Position numbers and translations under genes: made by a program. Positions 57,056-64,000 of a stretch of 64,000 bases of DNA are shown here, piece after piece; positions within the stretch are counted from its first letter, which is position 1; each line of letters starts with the position of its first letter. The notes beneath the pieces were generated by a model that saw only the letters and a list, made by a program, of their open reading frames with translations, did not search any database and was not told the DNA's origin. This DNA comes from Tannerellaceae bacterium (GTDB lineage Bacteria; Bacteroidota; Bacteroidia; Bacteroidales; Tannerellaceae): contig JAISWO010000029.1 of the NCBI GenBank assembly GCA_031271045.1, forward strand, positions 49,034-113,033, written 5' to 3'.

Positions 57056-58699
57056 ATGTCGGAAGAAAACAAGAATCAACAGGAGCAGCCCGCTTCGTCC
57101 GGGCGCAGGAGCGCAATCAAGGCGCTTGTCTCCGTCCCGGCGCTGGGCGCTATGGCTTACGGAGTGTATAAAAAGACACAGTACGACCGTTCGCGGCGTA
57201 ACCTGGGCGATCTGTTCAGGCTCGAACCCACAACACCCCCGTCGGCGCAGGAAATAAAGCCGGACGGACGCACAATCCGCTTAGGAATCATCGGCTATGG
57301 CATCCGGGGCAAGCAATTGCTCAGGGCGGCAGGTTTTGCCGAACCTTCGCTGATCGACACGTGGAAGGAAGCTGCACGCCTCAGTTCGAAAGACACCCGT
57401 TACAAAGATTACCTGGAGCAGGAAGGCTTGAACGTAACAGTGACGGGCGTATGCGACATCTTCGACACCTATGCCGAGGCAGCCATCCTGTCAGGCTCCA
57501 ACATCCACCGCGAAGGTAGCGACGGGACATTCGGACCGCAGCCCAAGCGCTACCGGTATTACAAAGATCTGCTGGCAGCCGACGACGTCGACGCCGTGAT
57601 CATCGCCGCACCCGACCACTGGCACGGTACGATGGCAATGGACGCCGCCCGCGCAGGCAAGCACGTTTACTTAGAAAAGCCCATGTCGTGGACCGTTCCC
57701 GAAACCTATATGATCCGCGACGTGGTCAAACAAAGCGGCATTACATTCCAGTTCGGCCACCAGGGACGACAAACCGACAGCTACCTCAAAGCCAAGCAGA
57801 TTGTCGATAAAGACATCCTCGGCGCCATCTCTCTGATCGAGGTATGCACCAACCGCAACGACCCCAACGGAGCCTGGGTCTATCCCATCCACGAAACGGC
57901 CAATCCGCAGACCATCGACTGGCGGCAGTTCGAGGGCGACGACGACCGGGTGAAGGAATATCTCGACTATATGCAATCGCAAGGATTGGCGCGTTACGTA
58001 GGGCCGGAGCCCCGCGACCGGTTTAGCCTGGAACGCTTCTTCCGCTGGCGGTGCTGGTGGGATTACAGTACGGGACTGAGCGGCGACCTGCTGACGCACG
58101 AATACGATGCAGTGAACCAGATCCTGGGCGTGGGCATCCCTCATTCGGCCACTTCGTCGGGAGGGGTCTACTTCTTCAAAGACGGACGCACCGTACCCGA
58201 CGTCTTGCAGACTTCCTTCGAGTTCCCCGACCGGAGCCTCACCATGCTTTACAGCGCTACGCTGGCCAGTCAACGCTCGCGCGGGAAAGTCTTTATGGGA
58301 CACGACGCCTCGATGGAGCTCTCCAGCTCGCTCATCGTAAAGGCCGACCCCCGCTCAACGCGCTACGCCGACCAGATTGCCAAAGGAATCATCAAACCCG
58401 ATACCCCGCTGATCACCTACATCCCCGGACAGGAAAATGTCGACGCCGTCAGTTCGGCCACCGAACTGTATTTCGCCCAGCGAGGCCTCCTCTATGCCTA
58501 CGTCAACGGCAAACGTTACGACACAACCTACCTCCACATCCGCGAATGGGTCGAATGTATCCGCAACGGCGGCACGCCCAGTTGCGACATCGACGCAGCC
58601 TTCGAAGAAGCCATCACCGCCCACATGGGCACGCGCGCTTATCTGGAAGGACGCACCATGTACTGGGATAAAGACAAGGAAGAGATCGTACGAGGCTGA
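57056..58699 (+). CDS. Gfo/Idh/MocA-family oxidoreductase with Tat-like signal
   Basis: 547 residues from the ATG at 57056, 2 bp after doxX. Near the start SSGRRSAIKALVSVPALGAM looks like a twin-arginine type signal, so the enzyme is probably folded before export. The NAD(P)-binding motif RLGIIGYGIRGKQLL is at about residue 79; the family EKP motif occurs as YLEKPMSWTVPET near 205, and AAPDHWHGTMAMDAARAGKH and WRCWWDYSTGLSGDLLTHEYD follow. Substrates of exported members are usually sugars or glycosides; none can be assigned. Confidence 0.87.
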   Translation: MSEENKNQQEQPASSGRRSAIKALVSVPALGAMAYGVYKKTQYDRSRRNLGDLFRLEPTTPPSAQEIKPDGRTIRLGIIGYGIRGKQLLRAAGFAEPSLIDTWKEAARLSSKDTRYKDYLEQEGLNVTVTGVCDIFDTYAEAAILSGSNIHREGSDGTFGPQPKRYRYYKDLLAADDVDAVIIAAPDHWHGTMAMDAARAGKHVYLEKPMSWTVPETYMIRDVVKQSGITFQFGHQGRQTDSYLKAKQIVDKDILGAISLIEVCTNRNDPNGAWVYPIHETANPQTIDWRQFEGDDDRVKEYLDYMQSQGLARYVGPEPRDRFSLERFFRWRCWWDYSTGLSGDLLTHEYDAVNQILGVGIPHSATSSGGVYFFKDGRTVPDVLQTSFEFPDRSLTMLYSATLASQRSRGKVFMGHDASMELSSSLIVKADPRSTRYADQIAKGIIKPDTPLITYIPGQENVDAVSSATELYFAQRGLLYAYVNGKRYDTTYLHIREWVECIRNGGTPSCDIDAAFEEAITAHMGTRAYLEGRTMYWDKDKEEIVRG

Positions 58700-58704
58700 G
58701 CTTC

Positions 58705-60054
58705 CTATCCCAAGGCTTCTTTCATTATCTCGCTCACAGTGGGATGAGGGAAGATGCACGAGGCCAGCTCGCCGGCCTTCATCCCCCGCCCGATGGCGAT
58801 GGAGGCAATCGTAATCAGCTCCGACGCCGGATTCCCAACCAAGTGGACACCCAGCAGGGTCTCGTCCTCGGCCAGGAGCATCTTACACATACCGGTCCCC
58901 ATCTCATTCTCCGCCACGAAACGTCCGGAGAATGTCATGGGGACTTTCCGTACCGTATAAGGCCGCCCTTCTTCACGTAGCACCTCCTCGGTAGCGCCCG
59001 CCCCGGCAATCTCAGGGTTCGTATACACAACGGCCGGTATGGCGTGGTAACTCATCGCCACAGGCTCCCTCCGTCCAAGGATATGGGCAACGGCAGTTTC
59101 GGCTTCGGCCACAGCCGTATGCGCCAGCATGGAACGCCCCGTTATATCGCCACAAGCATAAACACCGGTCACGGACGTACGCATAAACGCATCCACGCAG
59201 ACGCCGCCGTTCTTCGTCTCCAAGCCGAGCGTCTCCAAGCCGAAGCCTCGCAGGACAGGCCTGCGACCGACGCTCGCCAACGTCTTCTCGCCACGCAGGG
59301 TAAACGTCCCGCTCGACCCGGCCACTTCCACCAGCCCGCCATCCACGCCCGTCACACGGCATCCGGTATGGAACGCGACACCCCTCCGGGTATACTCGGC
59401 GCGCAGCATAGCCGCCGCCTCACGATCCATCCCCGGCAGTATCTCGTCGAGCATTTCGACCACGCTCACTTCCGTGCCCAGGCTGTTGAAGAACGAAGCA
59501 AACTCCATCCCAATGACGCCTCCCCCGATAACAACCAGCGACGCCGGCATTTCTTTGGCCATCAGCGCTTCGCGGCTCGTCCAGCAAGTCGCCACCTCCA
59601 GCCCGGGTATAGGGGGAATGAACGTCTCCGACCCGGTGCAAAGAATCAGCCTGTCGGCCTCATACAGCTCGTCACCTGCGGCAATCGTCAGCGTCCCTCC
59701 ATCCCGGCCTTGTATCCGGGCTTCAGCCTGGACAACGGCGACACCCGCCTCGCTCATCAGCGTACGGATACCTGCCGTCAACTTCCGTACGACCTTTTGC
59801 TTGCGCGCCATGATCCGGCCCAGGTCGAAGGATACGTTCTCCGCCCCGACGCCGTACTTAACGGCTCCTTTGGCTGTGTCGAACATTTTGGCGGAATAAA
59901 GGATCGTCTTGGTGGGTATACACCCTTCGTTCAGGCATACGCCTCCCAGGGCGTTCTTTTCAAAAAGAATGGTGGAGCGTCCGGCCGCCCCGGCCTTTTG
60001 GGCGGCGGTATATCCGGCCGGCCCGCCCCCGATAATAGCTACATCGTATTTCAT
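58705..60054 (-). CDS. lpdA: Dihydrolipoyl dehydrogenase (E3)
   Basis: 449 residues, a pyridine nucleotide-disulfide reductase. FAD motif VAIIGGGPAGYTAAQKAG at 5-22, redox-active disulfide GGVCLNEGCIPTK (Cys 40 and Cys 45), NAD motif VVIGGGVIGMEFASFF near 172, second FAD motif GVYACGDITGRSMLAH near 300 and the C-terminal active-site pair in FPHPTVSEIMKEAL (His-Glu). It regenerates oxidised lipoyl groups for 2-oxoacid dehydrogenase or glycine cleavage complexes. No E1/E2 genes are adjacent. It is convergent with the oxidoreductase, 5 bp apart. Confidence 0.93.
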   Translation of the reverse strand: MKYDVAIIGGGPAGYTAAQKAGAAGRSTILFEKNALGGVCLNEGCIPTKTILYSAKMFDTAKGAVKYGVGAENVSFDLGRIMARKQKVVRKLTAGIRTLMSEAGVAVVQAEARIQGRDGGTLTIAAGDELYEADRLILCTGSETFIPPIPGLEVATCWTSREALMAKEMPASLVVIGGGVIGMEFASFFNSLGTEVSVVEMLDEILPGMDREAAAMLRAEYTRRGVAFHTGCRVTGVDGGLVEVAGSSGTFTLRGEKTLASVGRRPVLRGFGLETLGLETKNGGVCVDAFMRTSVTGVYACGDITGRSMLAHTAVAEAETAVAHILGRREPVAMSYHAIPAVVYTNPEIAGAGATEEVLREEGRPYTVRKVPMTFSGRFVAENEMGTGMCKMLLAEDETLLGVHLVGNPASELITIASIAIGRGMKAGELASCIFPHPTVSEIMKEALG

Positions 60055-60299
60055 CCTATTTCAAATTTTTGCGCTAAGGTAAGCATTTCGCGAAAAATCC
60101 CTCCCCTTCTCCCGCCACCCTTGCACACTTCGACGCTCCCCCCAGTCCAGAGCCGAGGGGATTTCATGCTCCGTTCCGCCATGAAGCAAAATCGGAAGTT
60201 CTTCATTTTCCTGCGACAGGTATTAAGTATCTCGGAAATCTTTTTTTGACTATCCACCGGCTTTACTCCTGCATCATGCAAACAACCCTCAAGAATATG

Positions 60300-60624
60300 A
60301 TATGGTATAAAACATGTATAAAACTGTTGCATGTTTTTGATCCGAAAAAACATCATCGGCATAAAACAGCGTGGTACTAATTGAATAAATCTACAGTATG
60401 AAAGCGCTTTAGGAAAATCTCTTTGCATGCTTGAAATTTTGAAGTCTCCAAAGTGATACATTAGCAGAATTGTGATGATTTCACTCTCGGACATATCGCA
60501 GGAACGATTACGGTGGCGTATGCCGTTTTCCGGTAATTTTTGGAGTTTTTTTACTTCTTCGTTGATTTTTTGCAAAATTCATCCGTAATACAGACATCTC
60601 AGTAATTTCGTCGTTAGTGAGCAT
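60300..60624 (-). pseudogene. IS982-family transposase remnant
   Basis: Minus-strand segments in two frames match the N-terminal part of IS982-type transposases: MLTNDEITEM from 60624 in one frame and INEEVKKLQKLPENGIRHRN, then CDMSESEIITILLMYHFGDF, DFPKALSYCRFIQ and LVPRCFMPMMFF in another. A frameshift and internal deletions separate the parts, and the catalytic DDE half is absent. It is a dead fragment. The remainder of 60055-60300 shows no other gene. Confidence 0.7.
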
Positions 60625-60778
60625 AATTGGATTTTTTATCTTATCTTGTTGATTTTCATTTATAAAGACAATAATCATTTTTCAATTATGTGACTTTACA
60701 ACCCTTTTTGGGGATTCCCTTATCCAAAACACAGGTTATTATGGACAGCACGGACGAGGAAGTCGTGTGAGCAAAGCC

Positions 60779-61122
60779 AGGGCTGCATGGCAGGAAGCTA
60801 CGAAGAGGTTGTCAGCTTTCTTGATACATTCTCCTACCGTGTGCGTAAAGACACGTTTGTCATACTGGGGCCATCGTCCACCGCAATCATCAAATACGGG
60901 AATTGAGGACTATCTGGTAGAAAAGAGGACTGTTCCTTTTCTATCTGCCTCCGTATTCCCCGCACCTGAATATTGCAGAAACACTCTGGAGAATATTGAA
61001 GGGAAAATGGATCAGACCTCCGGATTATGTGAGTACAGACAATCTCTTCTACAACCACCAACAGGGCCTTGGCGGCGGTTGGAAATAGACTGTTCACTAA
61101 CTACTCTCATATTGTCGCTTAA
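60779..61122 (+). pseudogene. IS630-family transposase remnant (C-terminal DDE part)
   Basis: Three reading frames together give GSYEEVVSFLDTFSYRVRKD, then FYLPPYSPHLNIAETLWRIL followed by KGKWIRPPDYVSTDNLFY, then NRALAAVGNRLFTNYSHIVA and a stop at 61122. The sequence YLPPYSPHLNxxExxW is the hallmark around the last catalytic Glu of IS630/Tc1-type transposases. At least two frameshifts break the gene, so it is inactive. The single uninterrupted frame over this stretch is not the real coding frame. Confidence 0.75.
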
Positions 61123-61214
61123 TTTTGATTGCTTACTTATTATTGTTATCCTTACTCATCGGGATTGTAGCGGGAATAATAATATAAGCGGTGCGGAATC
61201 CGCCTTTCACCCTG

Positions 61215-61913
61215 TCATTGAAAAGATAGGTAGGGGGACAGGCGGACACGGTCGGCATCGGTAAATTCTTCCATCAGATGCAGGTCCTCCCATCCGTCGA
61301 GGCGGCCTTTGCGGCGGCTTAATTGGTGGAGGAGGCGGGCTTGTTTGTAACTGATGTAAGGATGCCGCGACAGGGTGTCGGAGGGGAGATAATTGACAGG
61401 CAATTTTGCGATAAAGGATGTATCGGCGTAAAACCATTTCTGAAGGGAGAGGAAGCGTTCTTCGTCTATTCCATCTATTCCATACACTTCCCTGAGTTGC
61501 TCGACGGAATAAAAACCGCCCAGCAGGGTTCGGTATTTCACAATACGGTGAGCAAAGACACTTCCTATACCGGGTACTTTCTTCAGCGTTACCGTATCTG
61601 CCGTGTTCAATTCGACGATGCTTCCGGCCGGAAATTTCTCCGTGCGGACAACCGCTTGAGGTTTTCGGCTGGGCAGGGGTTTGTGACGGTTTGAACGCAA
61701 CGCAACAAGGCGTTGGGTTGTATCTATGGGTATGGGAAGCGGAGCGTTCTCCGGTTGCACAATGTAGCGAAATTGCGTTTCAGCAACGCTGTCTTCCTGG
61801 ATTTTGTCACGAAAGACCAGCAAGATGCTTCCGATGGTAATCAACAAAAGCAACAGCACCAAAGCCTGCCTTTCTCCTTTTGAAAAATATAAAAAGTCGC
61901 GCCAATCAATCAT
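61215..61913 (-). CDS. Helix-hairpin-helix (ComEA-like) membrane-anchored protein
   Basis: 232 residues. One membrane helix at about 16-34 (ALVLLLLLITIGSILLVF), a linker, then a tandem helix-hairpin-helix DNA-binding segment: SIVELNTADTVTLKKVPGIG near 97-116 with FAHRIVKYRTLLGGFYSVEQL after it, the ComEA/T2SK-like HhH pattern, and a second related stretch around 170-225 (LSRHPYISYKQARLL). Bacteroidota proteins of this type are common and uncharacterised; DNA binding and a competence-related role are inferred only. A -7 box is at 61963-61970. Confidence 0.85.
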   Translation of the reverse strand: MIDWRDFLYFSKGERQALVLLLLLITIGSILLVFRDKIQEDSVAETQFRYIVQPENAPLPIPIDTTQRLVALRSNRHKPLPSRKPQAVVRTEKFPAGSIVELNTADTVTLKKVPGIGSVFAHRIVKYRTLLGGFYSVEQLREVYGIDGIDEERFLSLQKWFYADTSFIAKLPVNYLPSDTLSRHPYISYKQARLLHQLSRRKGRLDGWEDLHLMEEFTDADRVRLSPYLSFQ

Positions 61914-61962
61914 ATAAAGTCTTTTTCGATGTGTAATAGTTTGTTTTTGAATCTCTGGGGCG

Positions 61963-61970
61963 CAAAATTA
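61963..61970 (-). promoter_or_regulatory. -7 box (TAATTTTG, minus strand) of the HhH protein
   Basis: CAAAATTA on the plus strand reads TAATTTTG on the minus strand, 49 bp upstream of the start codon at 61913. Confidence 0.55.
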
Positions 61971-62011
61971 TGAAATTGAATGAAGGTGTGCAAATTTTTG
62001 TGATAAAACTT

Positions 62012-62223
62012 CAGGGCTGACGCATCTAATTTTTTTAGAAGTTTAATAAGGTATTGGTTATCCCATCCGGCTTTTAATCGTTATCCTCCTAACTCCGACT
62101 TTTGTTGTTTTCTCATTTTTAAGCAGGTTCAAAGCGATGCGGTTCAAGATAGAATAATTTTTGTGAAGTAAACCTGCTTCTTTTCCGAGTAAACTGCAAA
62201 TAAATTTAGAAGCGTCAGCCCTG
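62012..62223 (-). mobile_element. 212-bp ISAs1-type deletion derivative (MITE-like) with inverted ends and target duplication
   Basis: The ends are CAGGGCTGACGCATCTAA (left) and, as reverse complement, CAGGGCTGACGCTTCTAA (right), 17 of 18 identical. The flanking bases GATAAAACTT (left) and GATAAAACAT (right) look like a 10-bp target duplication with one change. Inside, on the minus strand, are the C-terminal pieces of an ISAs1-family transposase: NYSILNRIALNLLKNEKTTK, then in another frame RLKAGWDNQYLIKLLKKLDA. The rest of the transposase is deleted. Nothing else is visible in the 61914-62363 gap except the promoter below. Confidence 0.82.
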
Positions 62224-62313
62224 GATAAAACATCCACCTTATGTGTCATATTCGGCAAAAGGCAACAGACAAAAATAGCCTGGAGATTTATTAATTGAAT
62301 TATAACGCTTTTC

Positions 62314-62344
62314 TTTGCAAAAACTTCTTTGTGTGTTATATTTG
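62314..62344 (+). promoter_or_regulatory. Promoter of the alpha/beta hydrolase
   Basis: TTTG at 62314-62317, 19 bp, TATATTTG at 62337-62344. Perfect Bacteroidota promoter, 19 bp before the ATG at 62364. Confidence 0.82.
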
Positions 62345-62363
62345 TGCTCTATTTAAATGCGTT

Positions 62364-63251
62364 ATGTATAGTATATGTAAAAACCTGTTTATCGGGACCT
62401 GCTTCTGGATGGGCGTTACGGCAGCGACGGCGCAGAACAGTCCGATATTGTTGTTCCCGGGCCAAGCTCCCGGAGAAATAACCCAATTGACGGAAAGAGC
62501 CGACCGTGATGGCGGAACAACAGGCGGGGAATCCGTACTCCGCATCATGAACGTGAGCGAACCTACCGTCACGTATTATCCCGCCCCCAAAGACATCGCC
62601 TCTGGAGCCGCCGTCGTGGTCTGCCCCGGAGGTGGATACAACCTCCTGGCTTACGACCTGGAAGGCGACGAAATATGCACGTGGCTGAACGAACTGGGTG
62701 TTACCGCCGTCTTGCTCAAATACCGCGTGCCGCGCCGCGAAGGACGCGAAAAACATGAAGCTCCGCTGCAAGACCTCCAACGCGCCATCGGCTATGTGCG
62801 TGCTCATGCCGGAACCTATGGCATCGACCCAGAACGCATCGGCGTGATAGGTTTCTCGGCCGGGGCACACCTCGCGGCTACGGCAAGCAATAACTTCGCA
62901 CGCCGCACGTATCCGCCCGTCGATGCGTCGGACAGGGCAAGCTGCCGGCCAGACTTTTGCGTACTGGTTTATCCGGCCTATCTGGATGCGGATACGTTCC
63001 GCATCGCGCCGGAGTTGAAAGTCTCTCCGCAGACTCCCCCTACCTTGCTCATACAGGCCGAAGACGACAAATCGTACATCAATAGCAGCCTCTTCTATTA
63101 CTATGCACTGAAGGAAGCCGGCGTACCGGCCTGGATGCACCTGTACAGCAAAGGTGGTCACGGATACGGCTTGCGCGACACCGGTACCATGGTAAACGAA
63201 TGGGTCAACCGGGTCGAAGACTGGCTGCGCGCAACCGGCGTCATCGAATAA
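62364..63251 (+). CDS. Secreted alpha/beta hydrolase, BD-FAE/acetyl-esterase-like
   Basis: 295 residues from the ATG at 62364; the open frame starts earlier at 62295 but crosses the promoter. Signal peptide ends near TAATAQ. Catalytic elements of the family are clear: oxyanion loop VVCPGGGYNLLAYDLEG, nucleophile elbow IGVIGFSAGAHLAATAS (Ser about 180), the acid in LLIQAEDDKSYINS and the base in YSKGGHGYGLRD. Such enzymes deacetylate or deesterify plant or host glycans in Bacteroidetes. It is a solitary gene beside an IS derivative and not in a polysaccharide-utilisation locus in this window. Confidence 0.88.
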   Translation: MYSICKNLFIGTCFWMGVTAATAQNSPILLFPGQAPGEITQLTERADRDGGTTGGESVLRIMNVSEPTVTYYPAPKDIASGAAVVVCPGGGYNLLAYDLEGDEICTWLNELGVTAVLLKYRVPRREGREKHEAPLQDLQRAIGYVRAHAGTYGIDPERIGVIGFSAGAHLAATASNNFARRTYPPVDASDRASCRPDFCVLVYPAYLDADTFRIAPELKVSPQTPPTLLIQAEDDKSYINSSLFYYYALKEAGVPAWMHLYSKGGHGYGLRDTGTMVNEWVNRVEDWLRATGVIE

Positions 63252-63661
63252 AACTCGACGCTATACCGAAAAATCTTGTGATTTCGGAAAATTTGTCTAC
63301 GTTGAGTGTACAACAAAATCCCTCTATAGAACAAATTGTCTGTTATTCAAAATATTATAGCAAGAAAAGAGGAGAAAAAGAAAACGGTTATAAGTTTGTG
63401 GTTGAAAACAAAAAACAAATATTATAACCCTTTGCCCTATGGACACAAGCAAAAATACAGGAAATATTTGAGAAATGTGCGGAAACAGTTATAAAAATGT
63501 CTTTCGCCAGAAAAGTTGACTCCCCAAAGAGTTAAAGATGCATTTCCTGACTTCATCACTTTTCCAGCGCCATTGAATGGCGTTATTGGGAATGAGACAG
63601 TTAGCTACGTTTCAAAGGAGGCGCAGGGAGGCGCAAGCGGAAAAATGCGTATTTTTGTCCC
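63252..63661. other. Gap without a recognised gene
   Basis: About 410 bases between the hydrolase and the transposase. A short open frame beginning at a TTG (63516) has no recognised motif and overlaps the transposase start, so it is not called. The left end of the IS must lie here, but its inverted repeat cannot be fixed without the right end. Confidence 0.5.
63650..63657 (+). promoter_or_regulatory. -7-like box (TATTTTTG) just before the IS transposase
   Basis: TATTTTTG matches TAnnTTTG but ends only 4 bp before the ATG at 63662, so a transcript from it would be leaderless or the true start is later. Confidence 0.4.
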
Positions 63662-64000
63662 ATGCATGTACGCAGGAAAAAGAATCGTTCAGGAACAATC
63701 AGCGTTGTAGTTGTCAGTAAGGCTCATGGCAGATACCGTGAAATCAAGGGTTTCGGAGCATCCGATTCTGAAGAAAAGATTTCAGCCTTGGTTCAGGAGG
63801 CGGAAAGTTGGCTTCGCAGTTATGAAGGTCAGCAGGATTTAGATTTCGAAGACTTCAAAGGACGAGAGTTGGAAGAGACCAAGCGCGTCATTGACAACAT
63901 GGATGCCGTACTGATTAACGGAACGCAATTACTTTTAAACCTGATTTACGACAGCACTGGCTTCAATCGTATCCCTGATGAGATCCTGCGCCACCTTGTC
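63662..64000 (+). CDS. IS1634-type transposase, N-terminal part (cut by right edge)
   Basis: 113 codons are open to the end of the window. The start MHVRRKKNRSGTISVVVVSK and the following GRYREIKGFGASDSEEKISA, then LVQEAESWLRSYEGQQDLDF, match the N-terminus of Bacteroidales IS1634-family transposases of about 550-600 residues. Later parts (VLINGTQLLLNLIYDSTGFN) agree. It has no frameshift in the visible part and may belong to an intact element, which would show that IS activity here is not only ancient. The catalytic residues lie outside the window. Confidence 0.82.
   Translation, partial: MHVRRKKNRSGTISVVVVSKAHGRYREIKGFGASDSEEKISALVQEAESWLRSYEGQQDLDFEDFKGRELEETKRVIDNMDAVLINGTQLLLNLIYDSTGFNRIPDEILRHLV

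Noticed and set aside
60767-61264. 165-codon plus-strand frame
   Set aside because: The transposase homology lies in the other frames of this stretch; the open frame is a by-product of a decayed IS630 gene.
62058-62258. 66-codon minus-strand frame as a gene
   Set aside because: Its middle is an ISAs1 transposase fragment and its N-terminus comes from outside the element; it is not a functional gene.
63516-63710. 64-codon frame before the IS1634-type transposase
   Set aside because: Starts at TTG, overlaps the transposase start out of frame, and has no recognised motif.
1-64000. rRNA, tRNA genes and riboswitches
   Set aside because: None was recognised by eye; a covariance-model search would be needed to exclude small ones.

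Overview
The window is a chromosomal segment of a Bacteroidales bacterium, most likely in or near Tannerellaceae/Porphyromonadaceae; the genus cannot be fixed from sequence alone. Evidence: promoters carry the Bacteroidota -7 box (TAnnTTTG, sometimes with TTTG about 19-21 bp upstream); there is a full Mfa/FimB-type fimbrial locus with DUF3575 and DUF3868 genes; large secreted proteins end in type IX secretion (T9SS) sorting domains; FeoA and FeoB are fused; and the nusB-yajC-ybbR-coaE order is typical of the group.

Layout. 1-9.7 kb is housekeeping: the 3' end of metH, a TRIC-type channel, dps, an amino-acid permease, a DUF6261-like protein, nusB-yajC-ybbR-coaE and a GlcNAc-kinase-like gene. 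9.8-32.7 kb is a surface-adhesion locus: three AraC-type regulators, DUF3575 and DUF3868 outer-membrane/OmpA-like genes, a Mfa1-type fimbrillin, a FimB/Mfa2-type anchor, two further fimbrial lipoproteins (the second a tip adhesin with a FISUMP-like end), a T9SS cargo protein, a fourth AraC regulator, a second FISUMP tip-like lipoprotein and a 1649-residue T9SS cargo with an integrin-like propeller. 33.0-37.2 kb is an accessory island: an AT-rich two-gene operon (P-loop NTPase plus one-pass membrane protein), a frameshifted HU-like gene, a broken mobile-element gene and a 13-unit 42-bp tandem array. A stray copy of that repeat lies on the far side of the island.

37.4-43.7 kb holds an ornithine-cyclodeaminase-family gene, ugd, a metallophosphoesterase lipoprotein, and feoAB with its small Cys-rich partner. 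43.8-48.9 kb is a tandemly duplicated two-gene module of a small secreted protein plus an IgGFc-binding-like protein. 49.0-50.3 kb is a two-gene insert (membrane protein plus an S24/S26-like protein with Cys in place of Ser) between two identical 43-bp terminators. 50.3-60.1 kb has DUF2461, a GT51 transglycosylase, a two-component system, a small secreted protein, pyrH, doxX, a Gfo/Idh/MocA oxidoreductase and lpdA. From 60.2 kb to the right edge mobile-element debris (IS982-, IS630- and ISAs1-type remnants and the start of an IS1634-type transposase) alternates with an HhH protein and a secreted alpha/beta hydrolase.

How it fits together: the fimbrial locus should export lipoprotein precursors, mature and polymerise them on the surface, anchor them through FimB/Mfa2 and cap them with FISUMP tip proteins. 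Two T9SS cargo proteins encoded alongside suggest a second surface layer under the same AraC-type control. Intergenic tandem repeats of 21, 23, 42 and about 84 bp, most with palindromic units, recur through the window. No rRNA, tRNA or CRISPR array was recognised. Family names come from recognising motifs by eye, not from database searches.
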